DNA of 64,000 nucleotides from Azorhizobium doebereinerae UFLA1-100 (GCF_000473085.1 NZ_AXBA01000023.1:193-64192), one strand, 5' to 3'; counted from the first letter of the stretch, positions 8,755 through 22,344 are shown. Made by a program: numbers and translations. The notes: generated by a model from the sequence alone, not told the origin.

Positions 8755-9768
8755 CTATTTGGCGATGAAGCCGGCGGTCTCCATCAGCGTCCGATGGCTG
8801 TCGGCGGCCTTGCCGAGCCAGGTCTTGTATTCGGCTCCGGTCAGCGCGCTGGTGTTGAACGCGCCCTTCTGCATGAAGTCCTTCCATTCCGGCGTCTCAC
8901 GGACGCGGCGGAAGAGATCCACATAATATCCCACCTGATCCGCCGTGATCCGGGGGGCGCCGAAGATGCCGCGCAGCATCAGATACTCGATGTCGAGCCC
9001 GGCTTCCTTGCAGGTGGGAATGTCGGCCCACGACTTCTCGCCCGCCACCGGCTCCTTGTAGGGCAACCGCACCGTATCGAACACGCAGAGCGGCTTCAGC
9101 TCGCCGGCCCGCCACTGCGACACGGCCTCGATCGGATTGTTGACCGAGGACGTGACGTGCCCGCCCACCAGTTGTGCGGCAACATCTCCGCCGCCCTTGT
9201 AGGGAACGTAGATGAACTTGGTGCCGGTCTTCTGCTCAATGGCGGCGGTGATGATCTGGTCTTCCTGCTTCGAGCCGGTGCCACCCATCTTGAACTCGCT
9301 GCCGGGCGTCGCGGCCTTCAGCGCAGCCAGATAGCCTTTCACATCGTCATACGGCGCCTTGGCATTCACCCAGAGGATGAATTCGTCGAGCGCGAGCATG
9401 GAGATGGGGGTCAGCTCGTCCCACTTGAACGGAACGCCGGTGGCGAGCGGCGTGGTGAAGAGGTTCGATAGTGTAATGACGATCTTGTGCGGGTTTCCGC
9501 TAGAGGCCTTCATGTCCAGAAAGCCTTCGGCGCCGGCACCGCCAGCCTTGTTGATCACGACCAGCGGCTGGGACATCAGGCTGTGCTTCTGGATGATGCC
9601 CTGAACCATCCGCGCCATCTGGTCGGCGCCACCGCCAGTGCCGGCCGGGACGATGAACTCCACCGTCTTGGTCGGCTCCCAGGCGAGAGCGGAAACGGGC
9701 GCAAGGAACGCAGCGGCCAGAAGGCCGGCGGCCCATGTCTTCAACGTGCGCGCATGTGCGAGCTGCAT
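8755..9768 (-). CDS. tctC: Tripartite transporter periplasmic binding protein (Bug/TctC family)
   Basis: Extracytoplasmic solute receptor (337 residues) of the Bug/TctC family, which captures a carboxylate and hands it to TctAB. A Sec signal peptide covers about 1-30 with a typical hydrophobic core and a cleavage site near SALA. The mature protein starts with the family pattern EFIVPAGTGGGADQMAR, whose small-residue loop contacts the ligand carboxylate. A second family signature, VPYKGGGD, lies mid-chain. The start is the ATG behind GGGAGGA; an earlier in-frame codon is not supported. It is the first gene of the tctCBA unit, with a long AT-rich promoter region upstream. The substrate is not readable from sequence; oxalate is the contextual guess. 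Confidence 0.92.
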   Translation of the reverse strand: MQLAHARTLKTWAAGLLAAAFLAPVSALAWEPTKTVEFIVPAGTGGGADQMARMVQGIIQKHSLMSQPLVVINKAGGAGAEGFLDMKASSGNPHKIVITLSNLFTTPLATGVPFKWDELTPISMLALDEFILWVNAKAPYDDVKGYLAALKAATPGSEFKMGGTGSKQEDQIITAAIEQKTGTKFIYVPYKGGGDVAAQLVGGHVTSSVNNPIEAVSQWRAGELKPLCVFDTVRLPYKEPVAGEKSWADIPTCKEAGLDIEYLMLRGIFGAPRITADQVGYYVDLFRRVRETPEWKDFMQKGAFNTSALTGAEYKTWLGKAADSHRTLMETAGFIAK

Positions 9769-9932
9769 CGGATCTGATCCTCCCGAATCGTCCGCCGTTT
9801 TTCCGTGGCGGATCGTTCGCCGCCCACCTGAGACATTGCGACACGCGGCGCATGCCTTGATGTACGACATGGATCAGCCTATGCCGACCCCGCACATGAC
9901 GCAACGACAATTAAGTGTTTCACATCTTGTGC

Positions 9933-9961
9933 ACTGCATTAAATACTTTGAATACTGCATT
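9933..9961 (-). promoter_or_regulatory. Direct repeat in the tctC promoter region
   Basis: The 365-bp gap between tctC and the iclR gene is gene-free and has an unusually AT-rich core (about 9910-9970). On the minus strand the octamer AATGCAGT occurs twice exactly 21 bp apart (two helical turns), an arrangement typical of an activator or repressor binding on one face. The copy at 9951 also reads AATACTGCATTC on the plus strand, matching the candidate GntR operator at 6123. Confidence 0.45.
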
Positions 9962-10133
9962 CATTATTTCAGACAAAACAGCGAGACAACTCGCGCACAA
10001 CAGCCCTCACGCAAGCCACCCAAGCCGTTGGCGATGACACGCTCCTCCTCTTCCGCGCGCCCTCTTCCGCGCGGAGCGGACGGATGTTCCGGTAGTCAAG
10101 TTACCGGCAGAGAACCGCCGCCCGGCCGAACGC

Positions 10134-10985
10134 TCAGCGATAGGCGGCGAAATCCGGGGGCAGCGTCTCGTCGGCGCCGGAATAAAGCCGCGTCATCTGG
10201 TCCGCCGCGGCCGCCACCCGCCGCCCCAGCCGGGCCAGACGGTCATCGCTCATGCGGACAGAAGGCCCGGAGACGGAGACCGCGCCGATGGGCTCGCGCC
10301 ATTCATTGAAGATGGCCGCCGCCACCGCGCGCATGCCGGTGGTGTGTTCCTCGTCGTCAACGGCATAGCCCCGCTCGAGGATGGCGGTGACATCATCCAT
10401 CAGCGCCCGCTCGGTGCGATGGGTGCGCACCGCCAGCGCCTCGTAGCGCACCTGGGCCAGCAATGCGCCGCGGAATGCAGGGCTCGCAGCCGCCAGGACG
10501 CTCTTGCCGGCGGCGCTGGCATGCAGCGGCAGGCGCAGGCCGAGGCGGAAGAAGGCCCGCACGCTGGCATGGCCTTCCGCCTGGGCCACCACCACCAGTT
10601 CGCTGCCGTCGAACATGGCGAGATTGACGGTCTCGTCGGTCTCGTGCAGCAGGCGGCGGATCACCGGCCGGCCGATGTCCGGCAGCTTGCGGATGCGCAG
10701 ATAGGCGGCGCCGATGCGGAACAGGCCAAGCCCCACGGTCCACAGGCCGGTTTCCGCCTCGTGATTGACGAGCTGGCGCTTCTGCAGCGTGGCCAGCAGC
10801 CGATGCACGGTGGAGGCGGGCAGATCGGCGGTGCGGGCGATGTCGGTCAGGCTCATGCCGTCGGCCTCGGCCAGAACCCGCAGCAGCGCGATGGCCCGAT
10901 CGAGGGACTGAACCTCCGAGCCCCCTTCCGGCGAGGCGGAAGCCGGGCGGCCGCGACGTCGCGGCAAGAGGTCCGTATCCGGCAT
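10134..10985 (-). CDS. IclR-family transcriptional regulator
   Basis: Regulator of 283 residues. The N-terminal winged helix-turn-helix (about 25-85) carries LTDIARTADLPASTVHRLL, and the C-terminal IclR effector domain (about 100-270) carries HASAAGKSVLAA and the DDEEHTTGMRAVAAAI segment. IclR proteins commonly sense glyoxylate, pyruvate or aromatic acids and regulate a divergent gene. Here the divergent gene is the ketopantoate-reductase-like enzyme and the downstream neighbour is tctC. Glyoxylate, the product expected from oxalyl-CoA reduction, is therefore a plausible effector (inference). The start chosen is the ATG behind TGGAG; an upstream extension of 26 codons is unlikely. Confidence 0.88.
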   Translation of the reverse strand: MPDTDLLPRRRGRPASASPEGGSEVQSLDRAIALLRVLAEADGMSLTDIARTADLPASTVHRLLATLQKRQLVNHEAETGLWTVGLGLFRIGAAYLRIRKLPDIGRPVIRRLLHETDETVNLAMFDGSELVVVAQAEGHASVRAFFRLGLRLPLHASAAGKSVLAAASPAFRGALLAQVRYEALAVRTHRTERALMDDVTAILERGYAVDDEEHTTGMRAVAAAIFNEWREPIGAVSVSGPSVRMSDDRLARLGRRVAAAADQMTRLYSGADETLPPDFAAYR

Positions 10986-11173
10986 GAACGACACTCCACA
11001 GCCAAGCCGCCAGCCGGTGCCGACGCGCCTGCGCACTTCAGTCCTCCCCGCCATCTTTGGCAAGGCGCCGCCCGTGGCTCAACCACCGGCGCGACAGATT
11101 TGTCCTCAGGTCCCGATGCCGTGGCGGCACAGCGCCTCGGGCGCGCCTAAATCGATTTTAGCGACCCCGCGGC

Positions 11174-11200
11174 ATTTTTCCACGTGACGGAAATATTTCT
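11174..11200. promoter_or_regulatory. Candidate IclR operator between iclR and the panE-like gene
   Basis: In the 309-bp divergent promoter region, ATTTTTCC and GGAAATAT form a near-perfect inverted repeat around ACGTGAC. GGAAATATTTCT at 11189 is an IclR-box-like palindrome matching the one at 6171. A further AT-rich palindrome, AAATCGATTT, lies at 11149-11158. The rest of the region shows only an AT-rich stretch before the RBS CGAGGAGA at 11278. Confidence 0.45.
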
Positions 11201-11294
11201 CATCGTTATTGTCTTTTCATCCGCCCTCCACGGCGAAGCCTGCCCTCAGTGCTGGCATACATAATACGTCATTCACGGTACGAGGAGACGCAGC

Positions 11295-12356
11295 ATGAAG
11301 GTGTGCATCTACGGGGCTGGCGCCATCGGTGGTTATCTCGGCGTGCAAATGGCCCGAGCCGGTGCCGATGTGAGCCTGGTGGCCAGGGGTGCCCATCTGG
11401 AGGCCATGCGCGAGAACGGCGTGAAGTTGCTCATCGATGGCGAGGAGCGGGTCGCCCGCGTGCGGGCCAGTGACAACCCGGCGGACCTGGGACCACAGGA
11501 CTACGTCTTCATCTCGCTGAAGGCCCATTCCGTTCCGGGCGTGGTGGAGCGCATGCGCCCGCTGCTCGGCAACGACACCAGCGTCGTCACCGCCGTGAAC
11601 GGCGTCCCCTACTGGTACTTCTACAAGCACGGCGGGCCGCTGGAAGGCCGCACCCTGGAGAGCATCGATCCGGGCGGAAAACAGTGGGACGTGCTGCGCC
11701 CCGAGCGCGCCATCGGCTGTATCGTCTATCCGGCCACGGAAGTGGTGGAGCCCGGCGTGATCCAGCACGTCTACGGCGACAAATTCCCCCTGGGTGAGCC
11801 CTCCGGCGAGCACACCGACCGCATCGAGCGTCTCAGCGCCCTGATGAACGCTTCCGGCCTGCGGGCGCCGATCACCGCGCATATCCGCGACGAGATGTGG
11901 CTGAAGCTGTGGGGCAACCTCTGCTTCAACCCCATCAGTGCGCTGACCCACGCTACGCTCGACGTGATCGCCGGCGATCCCGACACCCGCGCGGTGGCCA
12001 AGGCGATGATGCTGGAAGCCCAGATGATCGCCACCCGCCTCGGCGTCACGTTCCGGGTGGACGTGGAACGGCGCATCAACGGCGCGGGCGCGGTCGGCGC
12101 ACACAAGACCTCCATGCTCCAGGACATGGAGCGCGGACGGCCGATGGAGATCGACCCGCTGGTCACCGTGGTGCAGGAAATGGGCCGTCTGGTGGACGTG
12201 CCGACGCCGACGCTCGACGTGGTCTTGGCCCTGGTACGTCAGCGCGCCGCCATGGCAGGCCTCGGCGACCACCTCGCCACCCCGCCCCTGACCGCCGCCG
12301 ACCTACGGGCAGCGGATCTGCACGCATCCCAGCAGAAGGTCGCGGCACGGCACTGA
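11295..12356 (+). CDS. Ketopantoate-reductase-fold enzyme, candidate oxalyl-CoA reductase
   Basis: NAD(P)H-dependent reductase of the PanE/ApbA family (353 residues, about 50 longer than E. coli PanE). The Rossmann motif GAGAIGG starts at residue 7. Active-site residues of the family are present: K76 in SLKAH, N102 in VNG, K204/N208/N212 in the KLWGNLCFN helix, S273 and E285 in GRPMEID. The extra length is an aromatic-rich insertion after N102 (PYWYFYKHGG onward). The gene is divergent from the IclR regulator of an oxalate locus. To my knowledge a panE-annotated gene of Methylobacterium extorquens encodes oxalyl-CoA reductase, which makes glyoxylate. That, rather than pantothenate synthesis, is the favoured role; a plain 2-dehydropantoate reductase is the alternative. 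A strong terminator follows. Confidence 0.8.
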   Translation: MKVCIYGAGAIGGYLGVQMARAGADVSLVARGAHLEAMRENGVKLLIDGEERVARVRASDNPADLGPQDYVFISLKAHSVPGVVERMRPLLGNDTSVVTAVNGVPYWYFYKHGGPLEGRTLESIDPGGKQWDVLRPERAIGCIVYPATEVVEPGVIQHVYGDKFPLGEPSGEHTDRIERLSALMNASGLRAPITAHIRDEMWLKLWGNLCFNPISALTHATLDVIAGDPDTRAVAKAMMLEAQMIATRLGVTFRVDVERRINGAGAVGAHKTSMLQDMERGRPMEIDPLVTVVQEMGRLVDVPTPTLDVVLALVRQRAAMAGLGDHLATPPLTAADLRAADLHASQQKVAARH

Positions 12357-12424
12357 CGGAACACCGGCCCGCCGCCCATGAGCGCGGGCTGGCGGACACA
12401 TCGTTCACCACCTCCAAGCCAACT

Positions 12425-12460
12425 GCGCCGGCATTCCCCAAGGGGTGCCGGCGCTTTTTT
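12425..12460 (+). terminator. Intrinsic terminator after the panE-like gene
   Basis: The stem GCGCCGGCA / TGCCGGCGC is extended by CCCC/GGGG and followed directly by six T residues: a textbook intrinsic terminator. Confidence 0.92.
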
Positions 12461-12475
12461 GGCCGGAGGACGACC

Positions 12476-12592
12476 TCACTCGGCGGCGGAGGCGACGGCA
12501 GGCCCGGCGTGGTTGGGGCCCGAGCTCAAGGCGATGCCGGTGACCGCATAGCTCAGCACCAGCACTGCAAACACGGCGATACGCTTCAACAT
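12476..12592 (-). CDS. Small membrane or secreted peptide (38 aa), hypothetical
   Basis: A 38-codon frame begins at an ATG preceded by GGAAGAG. It encodes a lysine/arginine start, one hydrophobic segment (IAVFAVLVLSYAVTGIAL) and a short polar tail ending SAAE. This could be a single-span membrane peptide or an exported peptide with an Ala-x-Ala-like cleavage region. It converges on the preceding terminator. I recognise no family. The frame continues upstream to 12670 without better start signals. Confidence 0.45.
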   Translation of the reverse strand: MLKRIAVFAVLVLSYAVTGIALSSGPNHAGPAVASAAE

Positions 12593-12924
12593 GGCGAGTC
12601 TCTTCCAGAAGTGGAACCGGCACGCAGGCCTGGCGCGGAAAGCGGCAAAGTCCCACGGATCCGTTGGCAAGACGTTAATTCCTCCTTCAGAGATGGGGCG
12701 GAACGTGTCTCACCTTCGCGACGGTTAATGCCCACTCCCGCCACACAGTTCCCACGCTTCCGCCATTAAGCTTCACGAAGGGTGAACGGCGAGGCGGATT
12801 GCCCTCTCCCCGGTGCTGGACAGCCACGCGCGGCCCGTCTAGAGCCGGTGCGCACAAGGTGTCAAAGCCCGCCACAGGGGCGGGCCGGGACGCACCTGCA
12901 AGTCCCTCGAGCCCGAAGACATCC
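12593..12924 (+). other. 332-bp gene-free promoter region
   Basis: No gene is seen between the small peptide and the VTT protein. The stretch includes two AT-richer segments (GTTAATTCC near 12674 and the region around CCATTAAGCTTC near 12762) that could hold the divergent promoters. No repeat or hairpin stands out. Confidence 0.3.
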
Positions 12925-13506
12925 ATGATCCGCAAGCTCTATGACTGGGTGATCGCCTATTCCGCGCGCCCCTCGGCCCCCTGGGCGCTCGCCGTCGTCG
13001 CCTTTGCGGAAAGCTCGATCTTCCCCGTGCCGCCGGACGTGCTCCAGGTGCCGATGACGTTGGCCCGGCCGGACAAGGCCTGGCGCTACGCACTCATCGC
13101 CACCATCGCCTCCGTGCTCGGCGGCCTGGTGGGCTATGCCATCGGCGCGCTGCTCTATGACAGCCTGGGGCTCTGGCTCATCAACCTCTACGGCTACGGG
13201 CAGAAGGTGGACACGTTCCGCGCCGCCTATGCCCATTACGGTCATTGGGTGATCCTGCTCAAGGGACTTACTCCCATCCCTTACAAGCTGGTGACCATCA
13301 CCTCGGGCTTCGCCAACTACAATCTGTTCTGGTTCTTCGTCCTGTCGGTCATCACGCGCGGCCTGCGCTTCTTCATCCTCGCGGCGCTGCTGCATTATTT
13401 CGGCCCGGCCGCCCGGGAATTCATCGAGAAGCGCCTCGGCCTCGTGACCCTTGGCCTGTTGGCCATCGTGGTCATCGGCCTCGTGGCGGCGGCCTATCTG
13501 ATCTGA
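12925..13506 (+). CDS. VTT-domain (DedA/YqaA-like) inner-membrane protein
   Basis: Membrane protein of 193 residues with a VTT/SNARE-associated domain. The family signature is visible as FAESSIFPVPPDVL (about 23-36) and, in the second half, GLTPIPYKLVTITSG (about 115-129), where the proline-rich re-entrant elements face each other. Four to five hydrophobic segments follow the usual pattern. DedA/VTT proteins take part in lipid-carrier (undecaprenyl phosphate or phospholipid) recycling across the membrane; the short YqaA-like members are less well defined. The start was chosen at the ATG giving MIRKLYDWV, because the longer frame is a non-coding-looking proline/serine stretch. Confidence 0.8.
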   Translation: MIRKLYDWVIAYSARPSAPWALAVVAFAESSIFPVPPDVLQVPMTLARPDKAWRYALIATIASVLGGLVGYAIGALLYDSLGLWLINLYGYGQKVDTFRAAYAHYGHWVILLKGLTPIPYKLVTITSGFANYNLFWFFVLSVITRGLRFFILAALLHYFGPAAREFIEKRLGLVTLGLLAIVVIGLVAAAYLI

Positions 13507-13536
13507 CCGCCGCCCCCGCACCGGCGCAAAACAATA

Positions 13537-13561
13537 CGGCCGGGCAAGCGCCCGGCCGTTT
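13537..13561 (+). terminator. Terminator between the VTT gene and gltD
   Basis: A 9-bp perfect stem, CGGCCGGGC / GCCCGGCCG with an AAGC loop, is followed by TTTCGCGTTT. It lies between convergent genes and may serve both. Confidence 0.75.
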
Positions 13562-13591
13562 CGCGTTTGGAGGAATGAAACGCCGCTCGCC

Positions 13592-15016
<1,425 letters not shown>

Positions 15017-15128
15017 CAGACACCCCTCCGCGGAGCCGCGTCGCGCTCGCCGCGCGGAAGCTCCATTACAAGAATTGTTCCAGCTTGGGGACTCTCGACC
15101 CGGCGCTTTTTGCGCGCAGCGCCCGCAG

Positions 15129-15209
15129 AGCCGGCATGCGTGAGCCGGCTCCCTGCCCCGCCATACCGCCGTCTCGCGTGGGACGGCGGCGGTCCTTTCC
15201 GGACCGCCG
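15129..15209 (-). repeat. Stacked inverted repeats in the gltB-gltD spacer
   Basis: Three stems lie in tandem: CGGCGGTCC/GGACCGCCG with loop TTTCC (15187-15209), CCGCCGTC/GACGGCGG (15166-15189, competing with the first) and AGCCGGC/GCCGGCT (15129-15150). None has a T tract. They may stabilise the long gltB message or lower gltD expression. Confidence 0.45.
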
Positions 15210-15241
15210 CAGGCTTTTGCCCCGTTTGGTCCGCGCGCAGC

Positions 15242-19939
<4,698 letters not shown>

Positions 19940-20049
19940 CTTCGGTCTCTCCTGTCGCCGGCCTGCCGCCGATCCGCCACTCCCTCACCCTCGCGCACGA
20001 AAGCGCACGCTCGCTAGAACGCACGCTCGAACACGCTGGAGGGGACGCC

Positions 20050-20074
20050 GATAGGGCAGCAGGACTGCCCTATC
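20050..20074 (-). promoter_or_regulatory. Perfect hairpin in the gltB leader region
   Basis: Within the 416-bp divergent gap between gltB and the collagen-like gene, GATAGGGCAG pairs perfectly with CTGCCCTATC around a 5-base loop, about 110 bp upstream of the gltB start. It may be part of the gltB leader or an operator. An AT-rich patch near 20140-20155 (CATATATTGCG) may hold a promoter. I see no gene in the gap. Confidence 0.45.
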
Positions 20075-20355
20075 TCTCGAAAGATGACAGAAAAGCGGCA
20101 CAACCACAAGCACGCTGATGCGCATGAGCCATGCCGATGCTGCATATATTGCGCATCCACCCTCCTGTGCGAAACAACGGTACGGGGAACCCCCCTTCCA
20201 CGCAACGCTATTGCGAACACGCCAGGAACGGTTCCGCCATGCGGGACCATCAGCGCGACGATCCGTCGAGGCTGACGGAACGGAGCCCGGGCCAGCCTCC
20301 GGCAATCTTCCTCCGCCAGACTTGTGCCGTTCAAACGCACCCGCACGGAATTGCC

Positions 20356-20991
20356 ATGACGTCCCATACGGATCCTCGCCGGCCACGTGCCATTGCCCGC
20401 ACGTCCCGCCTGACGGCGGGACGCACCCGCTTCATCCTGGCCTTCGGCCTGCTGGTGGCGCTGGCGGCGGCCGCCTCCCTCGCGCACGGCGCCGAGCGCG
20501 GCGTGACGTTCGGCACGCCCAGCGGCAATTCGGGCGGCTACGGTGGCTATGGCGGCGGCTGGAGCGGCGGCGGCCAGGGCACCCCCCCGGGGCCTCCCGG
20601 CCCGCCCGGACCTCCGGGCGTCTATGTCCAGCCCTACATCAACATCCCGCTCAGCCCGCAGCAGACGCCCATGCCGCCCGGCGCGCCCATGATCCCGGCG
20701 GACCAGATCCAGGCGATCGTCAGCAGCGCCGGCTACGCCCGCGTCTCGACGCCGCAATTCTCGCAGGGCTTCTATTATGTGCAGGCCAGTTCGGCCGAGG
20801 GGCAGGTGCTGCTGGCGGTGGACGCCTATTCCGGACAGGTGGTCTCGTCCCGGCCCGTGGCATCCACGCCGCGCCCCCCCACCGTGGGCAGCGGGTCGCT
20901 CATCGGCAGCGGATCGCTGATCGGCACCCCGCCGCCCACCGTGCCGCGCGGCCCGCTGGCACCGGACCCCAACAATCCCGATGGCGAATAG
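20356..20991 (+). CDS. Exported glycine-rich protein with collagen-like PPG repeats
   Basis: Hypothetical exported or membrane-anchored protein (211 residues). After a basic N-terminus a hydrophobic segment (about 32-50, ending LAHGAE) looks like a signal peptide. Next come a glycine/tyrosine-rich stretch (GGYGGYGGGWSGGG), a short run of PPG triplets (PPGPPGPPGPPG), and then a compact domain of about 60 residues (PADQIQAIVSSAGYARV to YSGQVV) that resembles PepSY-like small domains of alphaproteobacterial envelope proteins. The tail has SLIGSGSLIG tandem repeats and is proline-rich. The function is unknown. The ATG at 20356 is chosen because it places the signal peptide near the start; the ribosome site is weak. 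Confidence 0.7.
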   Translation: MTSHTDPRRPRAIARTSRLTAGRTRFILAFGLLVALAAAASLAHGAERGVTFGTPSGNSGGYGGYGGGWSGGGQGTPPGPPGPPGPPGVYVQPYINIPLSPQQTPMPPGAPMIPADQIQAIVSSAGYARVSTPQFSQGFYYVQASSAEGQVLLAVDAYSGQVVSSRPVASTPRPPTVGSGSLIGSGSLIGTPPPTVPRGPLAPDPNNPDGE

Positions 20992-20997
20992 CGCATG

Positions 20998-21024
20998 AAA
21001 AAGGCGGGTGCCAGGGCACCCGCC
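20998..21024 (-). terminator. Intrinsic terminator after the DsbA-like gene
   Basis: A 10-bp stem, GGCGGGTGCC / GGCACCCGCC, is followed on the minus strand by TTTTT. It also lies just past the stop of the convergent collagen-like gene. Confidence 0.85.
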
Positions 21025-21049
21025 TCGTTCCGCGAGCCAATGGACGGCG

Positions 21050-21736
21050 TCACTTGCCCTGAAGCAGGGGCGCCAGTTCCTTGTCCAGATCGGCGACCGA
21101 GATGGCGCCGGAAATCTTCTTGCCGTTGATGAAGAAGGTCGGGGTGGAATCCACGCCCAGTTCCTTGTTGCCATACTGCGCGCTGGCCTGGACCTTCTCG
21201 GCCAGGTCCTTGTCGGACAGGCACTTCTCGAAATCCGCCTCGCTCATGCCCGCCTGCTTGGCGACGGTGAGGAGGCCGGCGGCCGGGTTGTTGCCGAAGG
21301 CCCAGGCGCGCTGGGTCTCGAACAGCGTGTCCACCATGGGGAAATATTTGTCGTCCGGCACGCAGCGCGCCAGCATGAAGGCGGCGGTGGCCACCGGATC
21401 GAACGGGAACTCGCGCAGGATGTAGTACACCTTGCCGGTGTCCACATATTTCGTCTTCAGCGTCGGCCAGGTCTGCGTCGCGAAGGCCGCGCAGTGGCTG
21501 CACGTCATCGAGGCATATTCGACGATCGTGACCGGCGCCTTGGGGTCGCCGAGGGCCTTGACCGGCAGCGGGCTCGCGCCGGGCGCCATCAGCTTGGCGG
21601 CGTCGGCCGTCTGCGCCGCGGCGGGGGTGATGAAATCCGGGGAAAAGCCCAGCAGGCGCGCCAAAGGCGCACCGACGCCGCCGGCCAGAGCGAGCAGGCC
21701 GATCCCTTCGAGGAAACGGCGACGATGAAGCAACAT
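21050..21736 (-). CDS. DsbA-family thiol oxidoreductase, Tat-type signal
   Basis: Periplasmic thioredoxin-fold protein (228 residues). The N-terminus LLHRRRFLEGIGLLALAGG looks like a twin-arginine signal. The active site is CSHC (C79/C82) in a thioredoxin_4-type domain, and the cis-proline loop reads DSTPTFFING near 192. Such proteins introduce or isomerise disulfides in exported proteins. The ATG follows CGGAGA. The order mutY / DUF721 / DsbA-like is a common alphaproteobacterial arrangement. The gene is downstream of DUF721 on the same strand (gap 128 bp) and ends at a strong terminator. Confidence 0.88.
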   Translation of the reverse strand: MLLHRRRFLEGIGLLALAGGVGAPLARLLGFSPDFITPAAAQTADAAKLMAPGASPLPVKALGDPKAPVTIVEYASMTCSHCAAFATQTWPTLKTKYVDTGKVYYILREFPFDPVATAAFMLARCVPDDKYFPMVDTLFETQRAWAFGNNPAAGLLTVAKQAGMSEADFEKCLSDKDLAEKVQASAQYGNKELGVDSTPTFFINGKKISGAISVADLDKELAPLLQGK

Positions 21737-21864
21737 GAAAGTCTCCGGAACGTTCGGCGCAGACAGCATCGCGCTATCATGGCAGGGATGCGGCGGCAAA
21801 CCCCTCACGATCACCTTTTCCGGCGCGGGCCGTCGCGAAGCGAACACGAACGCATGACCGGGGG

Positions 21865-22344
21865 TCAGTTCCCGCGGCGCTCGCGCCGCACCAGGGCTCC
21901 CAGGCGCGCCAGCGACGTGGCGAGCGCCTCGTCCTCCATGGGGCCGAGGCCGGCGCGAATGTCCGCCAGTTCGGCCCCGGACGGCTCGACCGGCTTGGGC
22001 GGCGGCCCTTGCCGGGGCGGCACCGGCCCCTGGCGCAGGGTGAGGCGCCCGACGCAGCGCCAGCCGAAATAGGCGTTGATCCGTTCCACCACCACCGGCG
22101 CGGCATATTGCAGCTCGATGGCGTAGGGCCCTTCCACCCGCACCACCAGGGTCGCCGGTTCGTTGTTCTGCCGGTTCGGCCATTGCATCTTCAGCGGCAT
22201 GGTCCGGCGGGCGAGGTCGGGCCCGACGATGTCGTCCCAATGGGTGACGATCTCCACCACGGAGAAACCAGCCCGCCCCAAAGCATCGGAGATGCTGGGC
22301 CCGACAAGATCGGCGAGCAGGCGGACCTGCCTCGGCTTCTTCAT
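21865..22344 (-). CDS. DUF721 protein (DciA-like)
   Basis: DUF721 family protein (159 residues). The N-terminal KH-like domain is recognisable from the VGPSISDALGRAGFSVVEIVTHWDDIVG pattern (about 15-42) and the VEGPYAIELQYAAP strand. The C-terminal third is proline-rich and likely disordered. Some members (DciA) load or interact with the replicative helicase; whether this one does is inference. The ATG at 22344 is chosen by similarity, since the frame extends 44 codons further but overlaps the divergent mutY start region. Confidence 0.82.
   Translation of the reverse strand: MKKPRQVRLLADLVGPSISDALGRAGFSVVEIVTHWDDIVGPDLARRTMPLKMQWPNRQNNEPATLVVRVEGPYAIELQYAAPVVVERINAYFGWRCVGRLTLRQGPVPPRQGPPPKPVEPSGAELADIRAGLGPMEDEALATSLARLGALVRRERRGN

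Noticed and set aside
20580..20620. True collagen-domain protein
   Set aside because: Only about four PPG-type triplets, far fewer than needed for a stable triple helix.
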